From Liquidambar formosana (lineage: Eukaryota > Streptophyta > Magnoliopsida > Saxifragales > Altingiaceae), in assembly GCA_039720395.1 (NCBI GenBank), contig CM077833.1, positions 1,092,501 to 1,156,500 on the forward strand: a DNA stretch of 64,000 nt, read 5' to 3'. Numbering within the stretch: the first letter of the stretch is position 1; every line of letters starts with the position of its first letter. Of this stretch, positions 34,038-47,092 are shown in pieces. The notes beneath the pieces are model-generated. The model was not told the DNA's origin, did no database searches, and saw only the letters and a program-made list of their open reading frames with translations. The translations under genes were made by a program, and so were the position numbers.

Positions 34038-35330
34038 AAGGCATTTAATGCATTAGGGTTACACTTAGGGTTTAGAGTTAATGCATTTAGGGTTTAGGGT
34101 TTTAGGAAACCCTAATGCACTAATTAATTAATAAAATGATTTTATTTAATTCCGAAATTGATTATTTAATTAATGGTGATTAATTTTATATTGTTTTAAA
34201 TGGTTTAAAACACAATTTAGGATTAAATAAAAATCTGGAATTTTTAATTAAATAAAATTGTTTTGTTTAATTAAAAAGATCCTAATGTTTGATATTAGAG
34301 TTTAATTAGGGGACTTTAAATGTTTCAATTGATTTGATTAATTGAAATTAGATGTCTTAAATGTTAAGACTTAATTAATTCAGGAACTTATGCATCTCCT
34401 AATAAGATTAGGACACATTAATGAGATAAATGAAAACCAATCAATAGAGTTACCATAAATGCCCAGATGTTTATTGCTTACAGTTTTTCCTTTATTATGC
34501 AATGTGATTGTATGGTTATGGATGGATGATGATTATGGACTATACCCTTAAACCAATTGTGATTGGCCGTCTTATGAATGGGTTGTATTATTTTCAAGAG
34601 TTGTAATTTAATTATGGTGATGTAATTATTTATTTTGGGGCTTGCATGCCACCATCTTCTCTCTCTCTTTCATTCTCTTATGTATCCCACATTCCCCTTA
34701 TGTATCCCTTTCTTTAAATTATGTAAATGTTATGTAATCGAGAGCGCACTAAGGAGCATGGTGGACCTAAACAAGCCTATGGTGGAGACTATCAAGCTAA
34801 TGGAGGAGATTGAAGGACTTGAAAGCTTGGAGAAGACTTTCAAGAGAGCATGCTATGTTTTGAATGAATGTTTTACGATCACCTACACCCACCTTAGACC
34901 TAGGATTCAATTCATTGGCTTGGATTGAATCCTCTTAAAGTCCATAATCATCATAGTGGGAGCTTTTAATGAGATTAATAGTGATAGCTCCAAATCCAAA
35001 GATCGTTATATGTCACCTTATAGGGACTAATATCGATAAGTGGATTATATATATATAATGTTGTTATATATTTCTTATTTAAATGCATGAGATGTATGTT
35101 AGATTAGTTAATTTGATGAGACCCTTAAAACCCCTCTCTTTTAATATTAAGTTGGAAATGGAGAATACATTAGGGAATGGATTCTTCATTGCCTTCCATC
35201 ATTATAAGTTCATCTAACGTCCCTTAATGTGGGTACCTGGCTGCAGACATGTAGGAGCTACCCATATTAAAGACATTACTTGAAACTATCACATATGTAG
35301 ATATCATGGGGTGCCTAAGCTGGTATATAC

Positions 35331-35535
35331 CAAGAAACTAACATGTGAGGTATATATTTGGTGAAACATACCTGTGTGAATGATGGGTTTAACTTAACTA
35401 GGGAAGTATTCCAAGAAACTAACATGTGAGGAGTATGTACCCTAGAGGCAAAATAATTGGAACTTGCTTATGAAGCAATAGACAAAGAGTTGTTTTCTTA
35501 CTGTGGGTTAGAAGTCAAGAAACTAACATGTGAGG
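35331..35535 (+). repeat. Three 20-bp direct repeats before gag, Copia-3
   Basis: CAAGAAACTAACATGTGAGG at 35331-35350, 35412-35431 and 35516-35535; exact copies of the Copia-1 repeats. Confidence 0.85.
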
Positions 35536-35706
35536 CTTCTAGGTCACAGTGGGACCCCAATCCCCATTAGGAATAAGATTCCCGAATTCCATTAGAGGGT
35601 GTATAGAATTTGATAAAATAGTGGGAGGTACCATATGATTAAAGACCCGATCATTATGGATTAAAAATGAAATCTAATTCTCTAATTTTATATGTAGTTC
35701 ATAGAA

Positions 35707-36581
35707 ATGGCTCACCTCAACCCGCTATCCAAAATATTGGACATCAACCGTTTGACTGGACCAAACTATCTTGATTGGCTGAGGAACTTAAAAATAGTTT
35801 TAACTTCCGAAAAGATTACCTACACACTTGATGGCACACTTCCTAAGGCACTGGCTGAGACTGCAACTCAGCAAGAGAGAGACGCTTTTCAGAAGCGCAT
35901 GGACGACGATTTGAAGGCAAGATGCTATATGATGGCATCCATGAGCCCTTGAGCTTCAGAAGCAACATGAGTCCATGAAGAGTGCTCGCGACATATTTCT
36001 CCACTTACAAGAGTTGTATGGGGAGCAAAGTAGGACCGCGAAGTACAATATTGTCAAGGATCTATTCAAGGCAAGGATGAATGAGGGTTCGTTTGTGACT
36101 GATCACACCTTGAAAATGATCAACCATATCGAGCAGCTTGAAAAGCTTGATGTGATCATTGAAGCTGATATGTGTTCAGACATTATACTGCAGTCCCTTC
36201 CTGATTCATTTGGGCCGTTCATAATGAATTTTCATATGAACAAGCTTGAGCCCATTCTCCCCGAGCTGCACAATTTGCTCAAGATGACTGAAGGAGACAA
36301 TGAAGAAGGGAAAAGGTTCTTTGCTCGCATTTGATGGAGCTTCTACTTCCAAGGCCAAGCCCAAGCCTAAGGGCAAGGGCAAAGGAAAGGGTAAGAGTAC
36401 CCAAGGGAAGAAGGAGAAGAACTTGAAGCCAAAGGGAGGTGTCAAGAAAGGTAATACTGACAAGGCCAAAGGAACCTGTTTTCACTGCGGCAAGGATGGG
36501 CACTGGAAACGTAACTGCCGGGAGTATTTGGATACTCTAAAGAGCCGACCTTCGGAAGGTATAGATCATGTTCTAAACTAA
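35707..36581 (+). pseudogene. Copia-3 gag, two frameshifts
   Basis: ATG at 35707 (MAHLNPLSKILDINRLTGPN). The first frame ends at 35952 because of an extra T near 35948. The second frame (to 36334) carries the capsid part with ELYGEQSRTAKYN and MINHIEQLEKLDV, ending after a second frameshift near 36305. The third (to 36581) has a long Lys/Gly/Pro linker and the knuckle CFHCGKDGHWKRNC. The full domain set of a Copia gag (UBN2-like capsid plus one knuckle) is thus present but split. It shows the segment that Copia-1 has lost. Confidence 0.9.
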
Positions 36582-36989
36582 ATGTTAGTTTTGCTTCCAC
36601 TTGGGTACTTAATTCTGATGTGAATTTTGAATTCCATGCAGGATCTAGTGGGAAGCAGAAGGCTGAGTAGAAGCGGAATGTCCCTACGAGTAGAGAATGG
36701 AGCAAAGTGTTGTTGTATTAGCTATGGGACTTGCTGCTTGACTCTACCTGAAGGAGTAGTTTAGAATTAATAAGCTATCTTGACATTCCAGAAGTTTTTA
36801 GAAACATTATCTTTATTTCAGTTTTGCCTAAACAGTGTTTTAGTTTGATTTAATAAATGTTTTATATGAAGAGTTCATTACTTCTGGAATTTATAGCGTT
36901 TATCTTCTAAACTACCTTGCAAATATGAATTGCATGAAACATGATAGCTCTAAAATTGAATGCTAATAAACCCAAGAGAACAAGAGAAA

Positions 36990-37960
36990 TAGTTTCTCAT
37001 ACTTTATGAACCTTTACTTAAAAATGTTAAGGTATAGGTGCATATACTTAAAGAAGTACAAATCTGAAACATTTGAAAAGGTTCAAAGAATTCAGATATG
37101 AAGTAGAGAAACAAACTGGTAAAAATATCAAGCTCTACGATTGGATCGAGGAGGCAAATATTTAACTTGTGATTTTTCAAATCAATTTGTTCAAATAAGC
37201 ATTCTGTCACAATGGACACCTCTTAGAAATGGTTTTCGAGAAAGAGGTAGATGACCTTATTGGATATGGTCTGATCCATAATAAGTTACAACGACTAAAT
37301 ATTATCCTTTTAAGGATATGCCCTACAAACTACCGCGTACTTGTGAAACGGAGTTCAAACCAAAGCTGTCCCTTAGGACCTATATGAGATATGGAAAGGG
37401 AAGCACCAAACCTTAAGCATGTTAAGGTATGGGATTGCACAACATATGTAGAGACACATGATGTAATCAAATTGGAAATCAAGATAACTTAAATATAGGT
37501 TTGTGGTTTATCCTAAAAAGGAGTTTAGGATATCATATCTATTATCCTGATGAACAAAAGTGTTTGTTAATAAGTTTGCAATCTTTCTTAAAAAAGAGTT
37601 TATTCAAGAAGAAGGCAATAACAGGAAAATAGAAATCAAAGAGTTGTCTAATGAGACACAAACCAACATTGATGCAACCCCTGTCCCTGTTAAGATAGAA
37701 CCCATCATTGTACCATGATTGTACGAAGGGTTAGTGGGAGTGCGATCACTTTTATGGTCCTATGAGTGAATGACGTTTTACTTATTAGGGAATAATGTAA
37801 AGACGTTGTCAAAAGTGAAAAATTGGTTTTTCACAAAGTTTCTCCACAAAAGATTTGGAAGAAGCATCCTATATTCTAGGAATAGGGGTCTATAGAGATA
37901 GATCTAAAGGATGCTAAGTCTCTCCCAATCGAAGTACATAGACAAGATTTTGAAAGAGTT
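36990..37960 (+). pseudogene. Copia-3 degenerate integrase and RT remnant
   Basis: Pieces match the Copia-1 remnants: YKSETFEK, ALRLDRGGKYL and SQWTPL of integrase near 37050-37230 (more decayed, with a deletion after SQWTPL), then an acidic linker. Next comes the same jump to the RT region with stop-V-N-D at 37763-37774, and LGLSQ-like sequence near 37915. Stops are frequent in all frames. No functional domain remains. Confidence 0.78.
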
Positions 37961-38014
37961 CAAAATACATGATTCCAAAAGGAGGTCTAAATTCCTGTCA
38001 GACATGGAATCAAG

Positions 38015-38365
38015 TTGTCTATAACTAAAAGACCAGATATCAGTTTTGCTGTAAATGTTACGAGTAGATATCAAGCAAACCCAAATAAGGAACACTGGAA
38101 AGCAGTCAAGGCTATCCTTAAGTTCTTGAGAAGAACTAAAGGACCTATCCCTTGCCTATGGAGAAAGAAACTTGAAATGGTTGGTAGAACGGATACAGAT
38201 TTTCAATCTGACGATGATGATAGGAGATCAACATCAAGGTATGTTTTCACCTTAAATGGTGGAGCTATAAATTTGAGTGCATTGCTGCATGTTTGGATGA
38301 GTAAGTTCATTGCAGAACTAAGAGTGGTTCCTGACATTGAGAAGCCTTTACTATTATTTTTGTGA
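38015..38365 (+). pseudogene. Copia-3 RNase H remnant
   Basis: 117-codon frame: ITKRPDISFAVNVTSRYQAN, FLRRTKGP, TDTDFQSDDDDRRSTSRYVF, LNGGAIN, then directly HVWMSKFIAEL. The catalytic-Glu segment is missing at the same junction as in Copia-1 (10728 region). Confidence 0.85.
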
Positions 38366-38597
38366 CAACAATAAGGCTAGTGCTCAAGACAAGGATCCAC
38401 GGTCTCATCTAAAGTCCAAACTTTAAGCGGTAATTCCAAGTGATTAGAGAGATCATTGGAAGAAATGACATATACATATAAAAGTTTAAAAGAAGAGAGA
38501 CTAAAGAAAACCCCTTTACTAAAGCTATGACCCAAGTGTGTTGGATCACCACCGACAGGATATGAGTATGAGATACATGGTGGATTGGCTATAGTGC

Positions 38598-38608
38598 AAG
38601 TGGGAGAT
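38598..38608 (+). other. Polypurine tract, Copia-3
   Basis: AAGTGGGAGAT immediately before the 3' LTR. Confidence 0.85.
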
Positions 38609-40265
38609 TGTTAGGATTATGCCCTAGAGCCAATCATGGAGATGATTGTTTAGGGATTAGGAACAATCAATTGATTTCACTTATATATGTCACATTTATT
38701 ATTGATTTAATAAAAGGGCTTATTCTATTATGTTTATATGCATCATTTATATTTACATAATATGTCCATGGAGTTAGAGTTGAGAATATGAAATTACAAA
38801 GGGTTGTAATTTTGAGACTGTAAATATATCTCTGTACTAAACTCCTAAATCATTCCTAGTTGAAGGTTCACTATGATGGACAGTAATGAATCATAGGACT
38901 AGCACTTGTTAGGTTGACTCTATAGGAGGATAGCTAGTCTCAAGCTATTTGTGTGGAGACACTACAACCAACAAGTGGGTGCCTATTATAAGAATAGGTA
39001 CACTGAATGTGACCAAAGATATGAAATAAACTGAATGGAGTTTTAACCTGCCTGTCAATCAGTTTCTCATTGTTATAGTGGTACAAGTAATCCTTAGACC
39101 TGAGACACCATGGTTGTCTTATACATGTAGCTTTAGAAGTTTGATAACACTAAGTGCAGATCCTATTCAGGGGTCTGTAAGGGTGTTCATTGGCCCTACT
39201 GCTATATGTGTGAAGGCATGTGAGTGATCAACAAGGAATCCATCACTCTCAGGAAAAAGAGAGTGAATGTCTCATACAGCATTCATTGAATATAACTCAT
39301 TAAATCCATGGGCCCATGGTAGAATGAATATGGAAAGGAGTTTCCATAAGTTCATCATTGAGTTGATATTAATGAATGAGTATAAAGTAATTGAACGAGG
39401 GACTTGACAGACTTCCATGTCCTATTAGTTCAATTGGAGACATTGTGTTGATGGAAGGATGGAATTGTAACCTGTAAACTATAACAGAAGGGTTCTTCGT
39501 AAATGACTATTCACCTCATTAAGGACCACACCATGAGCCATATGCTAGGTGTTACTCATGGTTAGTAGAAGCCCTAATTGATATAAATGAGTTATAATCA
39601 ATTAGGGAATTGAAAGGAGTTTCAATTAGACCCTTAATGGAAAGTGTTCCATTGTGCACAACTTGTGCTGTTCCTACTACTTGATGATGTGAACCCAATG
39701 GGTCACACACTGATCATGCTAAGAGAACTTGATTGTCTATGAGAGAAAGGGTATAAGTGATTAAAGAAAAGTTCTTTAAGGGGCTAATTTGTATTTGATG
39801 CAAACTAGTGGGCTAATTGTGTAATTAAGAGTAATTACACAAATTAGATTAGGATTTGGAATCCCCCCTTGGCCGGTCCTATTAGTGGGCTATATAATGC
39901 CCACTATAAGGTGATGACATCATCACAATCACTCCTCCCCAAGTGCTGGCCGAATTCTCCCTTGGAGGCTCTCTCTCTCTCTCTCTTCTTCACCTCTAGC
40001 AACGCTAAAGAAGAAGAAGGAAAGGACAACTTGCTCAGGCTAGGTGTGGATACTATTGGAGGCAGTGCACTTGGACTGCTCAATCAGAAGACAAAGCTTG
40101 GAGCATAAAGGAGAAGACTTGTTCAACTGTAAATACCCTAACTCTCTTGGTAGTTAGGTTTATGGTTTTTGTATTAAGCACAATTAAGATTCATGGGTTT
40201 GGGAATCATAGGAAAAATTTTAAATTCCGCCTTTGTATTTTCCCTCTCTAGTTTGATTCCCAACA
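38609..40265 (+). repeat. 3' LTR of Copia-3
   Basis: 1657 bp, TGTTAGG...CCCAACA, followed by TAAGT. It has an 11-12 bp segment (ACTCTCTTGGT region, near 40140) that the 5' LTR lacks. Confidence 0.95.
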
Positions 40266-40270
40266 TAAGT

Positions 40271-41969
40271 GCGCTGTGAGTTTCTTTGCATTCTTAGGTA
40301 TATATTTTATGTAGGATATGTGAAGATATCAGTCATGCGCAGTGGTTTCTATGTAAAATTATCTCCGGACAGTTTTACTTAAGAAAGTTCGCCGTAAGGA
40401 TGATTATTTCACATTCTTACATAAAATACTTACCTAAGGCATCATGTTAGATTTTCTGTTCATGTTTCGGATTGTTATATGATATTTTCATTATGGTAAT
40501 TCATATTTAGCATGTTTTTGATAGTTTTGTGCATGTTAGGGTGTTTAGAGCATATAAGAGCCTATTAGGATTTTGTTTCTCTTTTGATTTTTGTTATTTA
40601 CATGAGTATTAGGTTATTATATGCATGTTTAGTATTCTGTCTAGATTTGAATTAGGTCTCCTAATGATTATTTGAGCATGAATATGAATGGTTTGAGCTT
40701 AATAATTGCCCTATGGAATACATGGGGTGATTAATTAGTGTTTTCTCGATGTTTGGGGATAATTTGCATATGGTCAGTGGTTCATGGTAAGTTGTGTATG
40801 AATTGTTCTCTTCTTCCCCCCTTTGGGTTATTTTCTTTACTTTGGACTATAATTCTTAAGTTTCCATGTTTTCTTAAAACTCCTTTTTGAATAAGAGTTC
40901 TATCTCTTTTAGAACTCTACTTTCATTAAAATTCTGTTTTATTAAGAGTTCTATCTCTTTTAGAATTCTACTTTTTTTTAAAATCCTTTTTGAATAAGAG
41001 GTCTATCTCTTTTAGAATTCTATTTTTCCTAAATCCTTTTTGAATAAGAGTTCTATCTCTTTTAGAATTCTACTTTTCTTAAACTTCTATTTGGATAAGA
41101 GTTCTATCCCTTTTCAAATTCTATCTTTTCTCAAATTCCCTTTTTGGAAATTCTTCTTTTTATTAAACTCTTCTTTTCTTTTAATGGAAACTTAGCGTTT
41201 ATAGTTCATTGTAAAGGGAGTAACCCCTTCTCAATCGAACTACGTGGACTTTGATCCTTGCATCTTTGTATGTAAGGTACGTAGGCGCTCATTTGATGTT
41301 CAAGTCCGCCCTAGGATACTAAGTATCCTAGGTTTTCTTTTTCTTTCTTTTTATTTTTCTTTTATCCATTTGTCCATCACATATATGCTAGAGGAGTAGG
41401 ATGGACCCATGCTTATCCATTTATCCATCATATATGATTGCTAGAAGAGTAGGATGGATTTATTCTCTTATTCTCTATCTCTTGCATGCTTTCCATATCT
41501 CTTATATTTGTTCATGGATGTTTACATGCTTTATGGATGTTTATATGCCTTATGGATGTTCATGGATGAATGTGGATGGTTTATGGATGATTCTTTACAT
41601 ATGCATGGTGACTAATTAGGAAGTGATTGAGATAGCCCGTATAAATTCAGAGACCCATTTTGGGGCGGTGTGGGTGCCTATAGGATGTTTCCTGGAACCT
41701 TCCTACATCGTAACTTAGTCTCCGAATCCTCTCTTGTTTTGATTAGACCTGCTTTTCCCTGATCGGAGTCATGTGTTTGGTTTTTTAAAGGTTTCCTTTC
41801 AAAACTGTTTTCAAAGGTTTTCCCTTTTTCCTTAAAAAATGAGGTGGCGACTCTTTGTTTGATTGTTTTTGTGAACCTTTTAAAAACCAGATTTTTATTA
41901 ATTTAAATCTCTATAAGTCTTTTTAAAAGAAGGTTTTTCTTTCCCCCCGATCGAAACCCGTGGTTCACA
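40271..41969 (+). repeat. 5' LTR of Gypsy-A, right part
   Basis: Continues the LTR after the TAAGT duplication. It includes repeated TTCTATCTCTTTTAGAA segments (40900-41110, ~5 diverged copies of ~55 bp) and the conserved ACTACGTGGACTTTGATCC block near 41240, and ends GGTTCACA at 41969. Confidence 0.85.
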
Positions 41970-41972
41970 GTC

Positions 41973-41990
41973 TGGTGACTCCGCTAGGGA
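41973..41990 (+). other. Primer-binding site, tRNA-Arg type, Gypsy-A
   Basis: TGGTGACTCCGCTAGGGA three bases after the LTR; a variant of the Gypsy-B site. Confidence 0.75.
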
Positions 41991-43148
41991 CTAGTGGACT
42001 AGACTCAAGTAATTTATATGGGCTAATTTAATTGCTTAAATTAAAATCAATCACTTGCATATGCTTGAATGTGTGCTTACTTTATTGTGTTGTGTGCGCA
42101 ATTACATTTGAATGATAGGTCGATGTATCCTTGCCTTTTTGATTGGCCTAGCCTTGACCCCGGTTCCCTTCGTTCTCAGGTGTCATGTTTGCAAAGCTAT
42201 TAACTCCTCTTGCCACGTATCCTTGGGTTCCACCCTTAGGTATATTAAATGGATCAACACGTACCACTTGACTCACGTGGCATCCCTCATGCCACATGTG
42301 ATAGGTATATGGTTGGTTCAAGCAAGTAGGGGACACTATCCTACCCTTTTAGTGCATATAGTAGACTATTTAGGATACATGGACTCGCCTAACTTAAAGT
42401 CACCATGCTTATGGAATGAATGCTTGTATAAAGAGAATGTATGTATGGAATGAATGTATGTGTGGCATGAATGTGTGTTGTGGGAATGAATGCGAATGGA
42501 ATAAATGGCAATGCAATTCATGTCACGATTCTTTGGGAAGATGAAACAAGCCCTTAATACAGTGATCCAGGTTCTTGCTCTTGAATGTGATTGGGATTAT
42601 AAATGAATGCTGAGTAGGTGGTTAATTCTAATGGGTAAAATGACACTAAAATTAATAGGCTTACATACCCTTAGTATGTCACTTTATTCCTTGCCCCAAG
42701 GGGCACCTTTAAGGATGAAGCGTCTAACTAGGGGCATGTTAAGTTTGAGCCTAATTCTTTTGTCCACCATTAGTGGTTGCATCACTATGTTGTCATAGTC
42801 TTGGGAAATGTGAGTGCTTGATTGTTTCAATTGTGGTTAATGGCTAAGGTCTAAGGTTAAGTGCTTATTCTCTACCTTTAGGATGTCATTTCACCCTTGG
42901 ACCCAAAGTCCATTTAAAGGTTGAATTGTCTAACTAGGGGCATGCCCTATAGGATTGAACCCTTTTGTATAGAGTGCAATCATGGACCTTGTTTTTTTTC
43001 TTTTCTTTTTTTTTTTGTTTTTGAAAGAAAGTAAAAAAATTTTTTGGGCATCCTCTAAAAGGGAAATTTGTTTTAAAGGAGAGCGCTGGCTTGGACTAGT
43101 GATTCATTCGGTCGTCTGATTAGAACAAACTCCAAACAAGACCTTGCC
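41991..43148 (+). other. Gypsy-A leader, no gene seen
   Basis: Non-coding; the first 400 bp align with the Gypsy-B leader. Later parts have (A/T)GAATG-rich simple sequence (42415-42500) and a T-run near 42990-43020. No conserved frame. Confidence 0.65.
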
Positions 43149-44524
43149 ATGGATGAGACTTTTGCATTGGGTAATCCGACTACATCTGAAAGGACATCTG
43201 CTTCTGGGAATTCTGCCGACCCACGGAGGATTGAAAGGCTATTGAATGATATATTGGGAAAGTTGGAAGAGGTGTCGATAAAATCTGAGACTGCAATGAG
43301 AATGGTACAAGAGATCAATAACCGAACCCCTATCCTTATCCACAATATTCCCCCAGACCAATCCAACCCATTGGACCAAGCCCAAACTCCACCATACAAT
43401 CAACCTCCACTACAAAGTCACCCACCACATACCCAACCTCCACCTCAGAATCAATCCCTATTTTACACCCAACTTCCACCACATAATACCCAAGTCCCCA
43501 TCTACAACTAATCATCCACTTCCATCCCCATCATATCACCCATCATAACCCCTCCTATGACCGATGACCAAAAGCTGATGGCTGCAAAGATTATGGCTAT
43601 AAAAAAGACTTTGAAAGGTATTCGCCGTGCTGATGATTTTGTGGATATTCATACCTTATCCCTCTTCCCCCAAGCAAGGTTTCCTACTTCATTCAAGATG
43701 CCTGAGTTAGAGAAATCGATGGGACTGGTTGCCCCAAAACCCATTTGAAGATGTATGTTCGTGCTATGCAACCCCGTGGGGCTACTGAAGAGTTGATGGC
43801 CCAATTGTTCCATGAATCTTTGAGTGGATCATCTATTTGATGGTTTCTAAACTTGGATGAGTCTAAAACTCAAACTTGGGAAGATGTTTGTAAGGAGTTC
43901 TCCGACCACTACAAATACAACGTAGAGGTGGATGTGACCCGTCATGACTTAGAGACCACTAAGCAAGCTACAAATGAGACCTTCTCCTCCTTCATCACTA
44001 GATGGAGACTTAAGGCCTCTCAAATGGCGAACTGGCCCAATGAAGAAGAGCAGATTCAGATGGTAGTCAAGAACCTTCTTCATATTTACCATAAACATAT
44101 GTTTGCAAGCTATTTCCCAAACTTCAAAGCTTTAGTTGGAGCTGGAACTCAAGTAGAAGATGCCATTAGTGATGGTACAATTAAAGAAGAGGAGCAATAA
44201 AAGAATTCCCAATCAGGAAACAGTGGAAAGACTCATGGAGACGTCAATGCCATATCTCCCCAACAGTCTCGCCAATTCACTGAACTTCACATGCCATTGA
44301 GTGATGCTTTTGAGAAGTTGAAGGTGCAAAGTTTGCTTCAACATCTTGACCCAGCACCATTACCCAATCCATTGCCCTGTCGTTTTAAAGAGAATGAGTA
44401 TTGTGACTTTCATCAGGGCAAGGGGCATAGCACTAATCGATGTCCAAAGTTGAAACATGAGATCCAAGACCTCTTTGACAATGGAATTGTTTCTCCACCT
44501 AAGGCATCCAATCATTCATTCTAA
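43149..44524 (+). pseudogene. Gypsy-A gag, several stops and a frameshift
   Basis: ATG at 43149 (MDETFALGNPTTSER), aligned with the Gypsy-B gag start. A Pro/Gln-rich segment follows, then a stop at 43509-43511 (TAA). The gag domain (FPTSFKMPELEK) has a one-base deletion near 43716 and a TGA at 43838-43840. The capsid part WEDVCKEFSDHYKYNVEVDV is open in 43853-44200 up to a TAA. Last comes a knuckle-like YCDFHQGKGHSTNRC before the end at 44524. Compared with Gypsy-B the second knuckle and protease are absent: the sequence passes directly to non-coding 3' DNA. Most stops fit C-to-T changes of CAA or CGA. Confidence 0.88.
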
Positions 44525-45209
44525 ATAAGGTGGATAATAGTTGAAGAAGATGGTGACCACTTGATACTCCATTTAGCACTTGCTTTTGCACCAATTCCAT
44601 CATGACTATCTATAATGAAAAGTCTAGGTTTGTCTAGTTTGAAGTAGACATAGGATTTGTCTTTTGTGTTTTTATTTTGTTGGTTCTTGTGTCTTGCAAG
44701 ATTCCATGGTTTTAGGTCTTTTGAGTATGCTATTGAGTCCATTTCCTCCTAGCTAGTTGCTTTTGAGTCTATCGTAACTATTTAGTGCTTTTTAATGTTT
44801 GCTTTTGAAGTGTAGGTTTTCCTTCATCTAATAAAATGTTGCATTTCAATAGTTTCACTTTCTCATTCTTCTCATCAATCAAATGACAGTCAAAGTGGCA
44901 TGAAAATATTTCCTCAAAGCTCAATGAACCCCTTTCATGCTCAATGAGCAAGGGGCAAGGACAATAAATAATGAATGAACTGTAATTGATTAACTTGGAA
45001 TTAATGAAGAGCTCAAAATGGTAAACATGGGGACCACTTTCCCACTCCACTACATGAAGCCAATGAAGGAAATTTTGAAATCTTGCAAGGAAGAATTTTG
45101 ATGAATGAAAGAAGAAACTTACTACAAAGCTCAGATTTTTAGAAATGATCTACCACTCTCTTTCTAAAACAAAAAACAAAAAAACAAAAAAACAAAAAAA
45201 GCAAAAAAA
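44525..45209 (+). other. Gypsy-A 3' non-coding region, part 1
   Basis: No coding sequence recognised. Ends in an A-rich tract (AAAAACA repeats, 45168-45209) that was the target of the Sirevirus. The region resumes at 55498. Confidence 0.65.
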
Positions 45210-46648
45210 TGTTGTCCCAAGTGAATAACCCTAGAGGGGGGGTGAATAGGGTTATAGGCCAATTAAAAAGAAATTATAGCAATCAAAAATCAGATTATTG
45301 CAAGCAAGATTAAATGTAAGATAATGCAATAATAGAGAGATAAAGGGAAAGAGAATGCAAACGATATAACGAGGTTCGACCTCCCGCCTACGTCCTCGCC
45401 TCAAGAGCGCGCTTGAGGATTCACCAATCCACTATCACTCTCCTTCAAGGTGGAGCAGCAAACCTTTACAACTTGAGTGTTCTTTGCCAACACTTAGCCA
45501 AATGCACTCTTCTCAAGTGCTTACAAGTGAGGGTATTCACAACCCTTTTGATACAAAGTATTTGGAGATAATTTTGTGCTCAAAGAAAGCTCTCTCAAAG
45601 AGTAAATACACAGAAATTGAAAGCACACTTCAGCTATTGTTGATTTCAATGACTGCTCACAAGAGGAATTAGGGCTTGTAATTGATTTTCTTGTTTTGCT
45701 CAATGAATACTCATAAATGAGCTCAAGCCTTGTATTTATACTCAAGGGGTCCAAAATAGCCGTTCTGGAACAATAAATGCCGGGAAAAGAAGTTTGGTGG
45801 GCAATAAATGCTTTAAATGTCCGTTAAAAAACTAGCCGTTATACTTCTCCCCGAGGGTTTCAGCTGACTGAAACATCTTTCAGCCGTCTGAAATATCCCT
45901 TTCAGCCGTCTGAGTAAGGTTGCTGATTATTCCAGAGAGGGTGTAAAATGGAACAAGAGAACATGTCATTCAGCCGTCTCAAAGCTGCATTTCAGCCGTC
46001 TAAAACATTCTTTCAGCCGTCTGATTAAGGCTGCTGAATATTCCAGAGAGGTTAACATATAGCATATTGGACAAGCCTGCTCCTTCAGCCGTCTGATCAT
46101 CTATCAGCCGGCTTAAACTGACATTTCAGCCGGCTCAATGAGCCGTCTGAAAAATACAGAGAAGGTAATTTTTTAGGAGTTAATATTTTCAGCCTGCTGA
46201 AAAGGTTCAGCCTGCTGAAACAGCATTTTCAGCCGGCTGAAACATTGTTTCAGCCGTCTGAAAATCCTTGTTTTCAGACAAAATTAAACATTCAGTCCAT
46301 TTGAAAGATGAGTCATTTTTATGCCTTTAAGATCATTGAATTTGTGATGTTTTAAGCCCTTTCAACTGGTGAACAAGGATTGAAAGTAATCTTACAAGAT
46401 TTTCCTAGAATTGTCACAAATTGACTTGTGATAAAACTTGATTGCTCTTGAACAATTGATGGATCCATTGTGCTGCTTACATATGATCTTTGCTTTGTTT
46501 GCTTGTGCATTTTGATCCTTAATGCTTGACCCATTTAGTGGCTTTGATACCTGCCTAGATTCATCACTTAAATGCTCATTAGTCCTTAAACATCTTATTA
46601 TGTATTGTTATCATCAAAACTTCGGGGATAAAACCATTTAGGCCAACA
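45210..46648 (-). repeat. 3' LTR of the Sirevirus
   Basis: 1439 bp. On the minus strand it begins TGTTGGCC at 46648. It carries the palindromic motif array (46265-45855) upstream of a TATAAATA box (45740-45733). Confidence 0.93.
45855..46265 (-). promoter_or_regulatory. Array of TTCAGCCGGCTGAA-type palindromes in U3
   Basis: About 14 copies of TTCAGCC(G/T)(G/T)CTGAA. The core CAGCCGGCTG is a perfect palindrome; most copies are the near-palindrome CAGCCGTCTG. They are spaced 15-70 bp apart, ~110-525 bp upstream of the LTR TATA box. Repeated conserved palindromes in LTRs are described for Sireviruses; a binding protein is not known to me. Confidence 0.75.
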
Positions 46649-47024
46649 ATCTCCCCCTTTTTGATGATGACAATCCATAGATGTTTTAATGGGGTAAAAT
46701 GCACAACTTTAAGAACAAATTTTCTCCACCTATCATTATGCATCATATAGATATGACATTAGAATTATTTAAGATGTATTATGTATAAATTTCATCATAT
46801 TATCCAAGTTTAAGTGCACATATAAAAGAAACTTACAATCAATATCTATAAAAATTCATTTCATAGATGATAACCATGTTGTAATACATCAAATATTTCC
46901 AAAAGTACAAAGAATTTCCATCTATCCATCAAAATTTCCATATATCCAAAAAAAATCTAAACATCCAAACATCCAATATAACCATCTATCAACAAACATC
47001 TATCAAAATATTTCTCCCCCTTTG
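46649..47024 (-). other. Two Sirevirus polypurine tracts
   Basis: Minus-strand AAAAAGGGGGAGAT adjoins the 3' LTR (46649-46662). A second tract, AAAGGGGGAGAA, lies at 47012-47024. The sequence between is AT-rich with CATCTATC repeats and no gene. Confidence 0.8.
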
Positions 47025-47092
47025 TCATCTATCAAAAGCAGTCATAAGGAGAAGGCTGGAAGGGTGTCACTGAGCTTCTTAGTGAGCTGGGC

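Larger units (their letters stand above)
30386..40265 (+). mobile_element. Copia-3: second non-autonomous Copia copy, TSD TAAGT
   Basis: A 9880-bp element flanked by TAAGT (30381-30385, 40266-40270) in the Gypsy-A LTR. It has the same structure as Copia-1: tRNA-Met primer site, hairpin leader, gag, dead pol, polypurine tract. By eye the LTRs differ at about 25 positions in ~1650 bp, so it is older than Copia-1. It has one more leader hairpin module than Copia-1 and a longer gag with two frameshifts. It shares with Copia-1 the same large RT deletion, the stop-VND active site and the same RNase H deletion. Confidence 0.95.

Noticed and set aside
34635..34928. Leader ORF of Copia-3 as a real gene
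   Set aside because: The matching region of Copia-1 (7306-7570) has a 21-bp duplication and indels that change the frame; no domain is recognised.
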